Of a stretch of DNA of 64,000 nucleotides, positions 63,379 through 64,000 are shown piece by piece. The number at the start of each line of letters is the position of its first letter. The first letter of the stretch is position 1. The position numbers and the translations under genes are program-made. The stretch spans positions 31,599,910 through 31,663,909 of the forward strand of contig NC_065921.1 in the NCBI RefSeq assembly GCF_024586455.1. Direction: 5' to 3'. The stretch is from Bactrocera neohumeralis (Eukaryota > Arthropoda > Insecta > Diptera > Tephritidae). The notes under the pieces were generated by a model. It did no database searches, was not told the origin of the DNA, and worked only from the letters and a program-made list of their open reading frames with translations.

Positions 63379-63530
63379 ACTTTGCGCTCTCGTAACTTCG
63401 TTTCCATATAGGCGCAAAGGTGCTCATTGCGATTGAAGTCTGGACTCTGGAGTGACATGATAGCTCTTTTTTATACTGCACAACAACCAAAGCACAGTGC
63501 TTCGAATCGTTATCCCAATGAAAGCAGTAG
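63379..63530 (-). pseudogene. Tc1-like transposase fragment with DDE motifs
   Basis: On the minus strand, from about 63525, FHWDNDSKHCALVVVQYKK is readable. It is followed one frame over by ESPDFNRNEHLCAYMETKLR and ERKVN. WDND-KH--- holds the second catalytic Asp, and SPDFN-NEHLCAY corresponds to SPDLNPIEHLWA-, holding the final Glu. The two motifs are closer than in intact Tc1 proteins, implying a small deletion. MITE H begins directly after it. Confidence 0.65.
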
Positions 63531-64000
63531 CCTCAATTTAAATTGAGTTTAACTGTTAATACTGCCCAGTAGTCCTTCGTGGGAAACATATTTACCCACG
63601 GCATTTGCTCGCACTGCCATGCAAATCGAAATAAATTAAATTTGGAGTCATTTGAAGAATTACAAAATCGCACAATTTGTTATCACGGTGGATATACTCT
63701 TTGCAATATATTAAACATTTGGCAATATTTCTCTACAATCATTATGGATTCATTTGTGGCGTATACGCTGGGGTGAAAGCAAGAAGCTTCGACTACCAAA
63801 ATAAGATATTTTATTTTTTTTGCACTCTTTAACATCAATATTTTTGTTTATTGTTAAATTTTTATAAAAGTAATTAAATTCTCACATTGTTACTTTTGGT
63901 TGAAGCTTAAAAGCTGAAATAGTTTAAGAGAAAAGTATCTACAAAGTTAAGTCATATTTTGTTGGTTCACTGTAACCTGATGACCAAATTAAAAGTTTTT
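63531..64000. other. No gene recognised
   Basis: AT-rich DNA to the window end. The frame 63579-63776 (+) is open but shows no domain. It could be antisense to the upstream part of the Tc1 relic, which I could not confirm. Confidence 0.35.

Overview
The window looks like non-coding DNA from a higher dipteran, most likely a tephritid fruit fly. It is AT-rich and full of TATG/TACA microsatellites. It carries many decayed mariner, Tc1-like, hAT and non-LTR elements, and several dispersed non-coding repeats of a kind I associate with tephritid genomes. The species is an inference, because no marker gene is present. No rRNA, tRNA, CRISPR array or bacterial-type operon was seen, and no complete host protein-coding gene. 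The one credible host coding piece is a 13-codon exon start at 37747 with a consensus splice donor. This suggests the window lies in large introns or 5' regions of one gene on the + strand.

Layout. 1-1.75 kb: a gag-like ORF1 and endonuclease start of a non-LTR element (minus strand) abutting a fragment of a second LINE. 2-8 kb: MITE pieces, a 0.7 kb inverted-repeat element, long stretches of dispersed repeat 'E' and a hAT transposase C-terminal remnant. 8-12 kb: LINE copies with exact target-site duplications, a TTAA-flanked MITE and two mariner remnants. 12.4-13.3 kb: a comparatively GC-rich stretch without recognised repeats. 14-26 kb: five mariner lineages, nearly all internally deleted, one of them split by a LINE insertion. 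26-35 kb: sparse, with MITEs, a Tc1 relic and a tandem duplication. 33.5-37.8 kb: the best candidate host region. 38-44 kb: a Tc1/mariner element nested in repeat 'G', a DD41D-type transposase relic and a foldback element. 45-58 kb: MITEs, deleted mariners, LINE pieces, more 'E' repeat and a second DD41D relic. 58-64 kb: MITEs and Tc1-like relics.

Two patterns stand out. First, every mariner lineage here lacks its catalytic middle. Two groups share the same deletion junction between distant copies, so they multiplied as non-autonomous derivatives. One group keeps an open reading frame for the DNA-binding part of the transposase. Second, the two commonest non-coding repeats (E and G) differ internally but end in a similar hairpin followed by a TT-rich tail ending CTTGTT, which suggests a shared mobilisation mechanism. 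I found nothing I can defend as a wholly new biological system; the candidates are listed with refuting tests. All assignments come from reading the sequence and remembered family signatures, with no database search.
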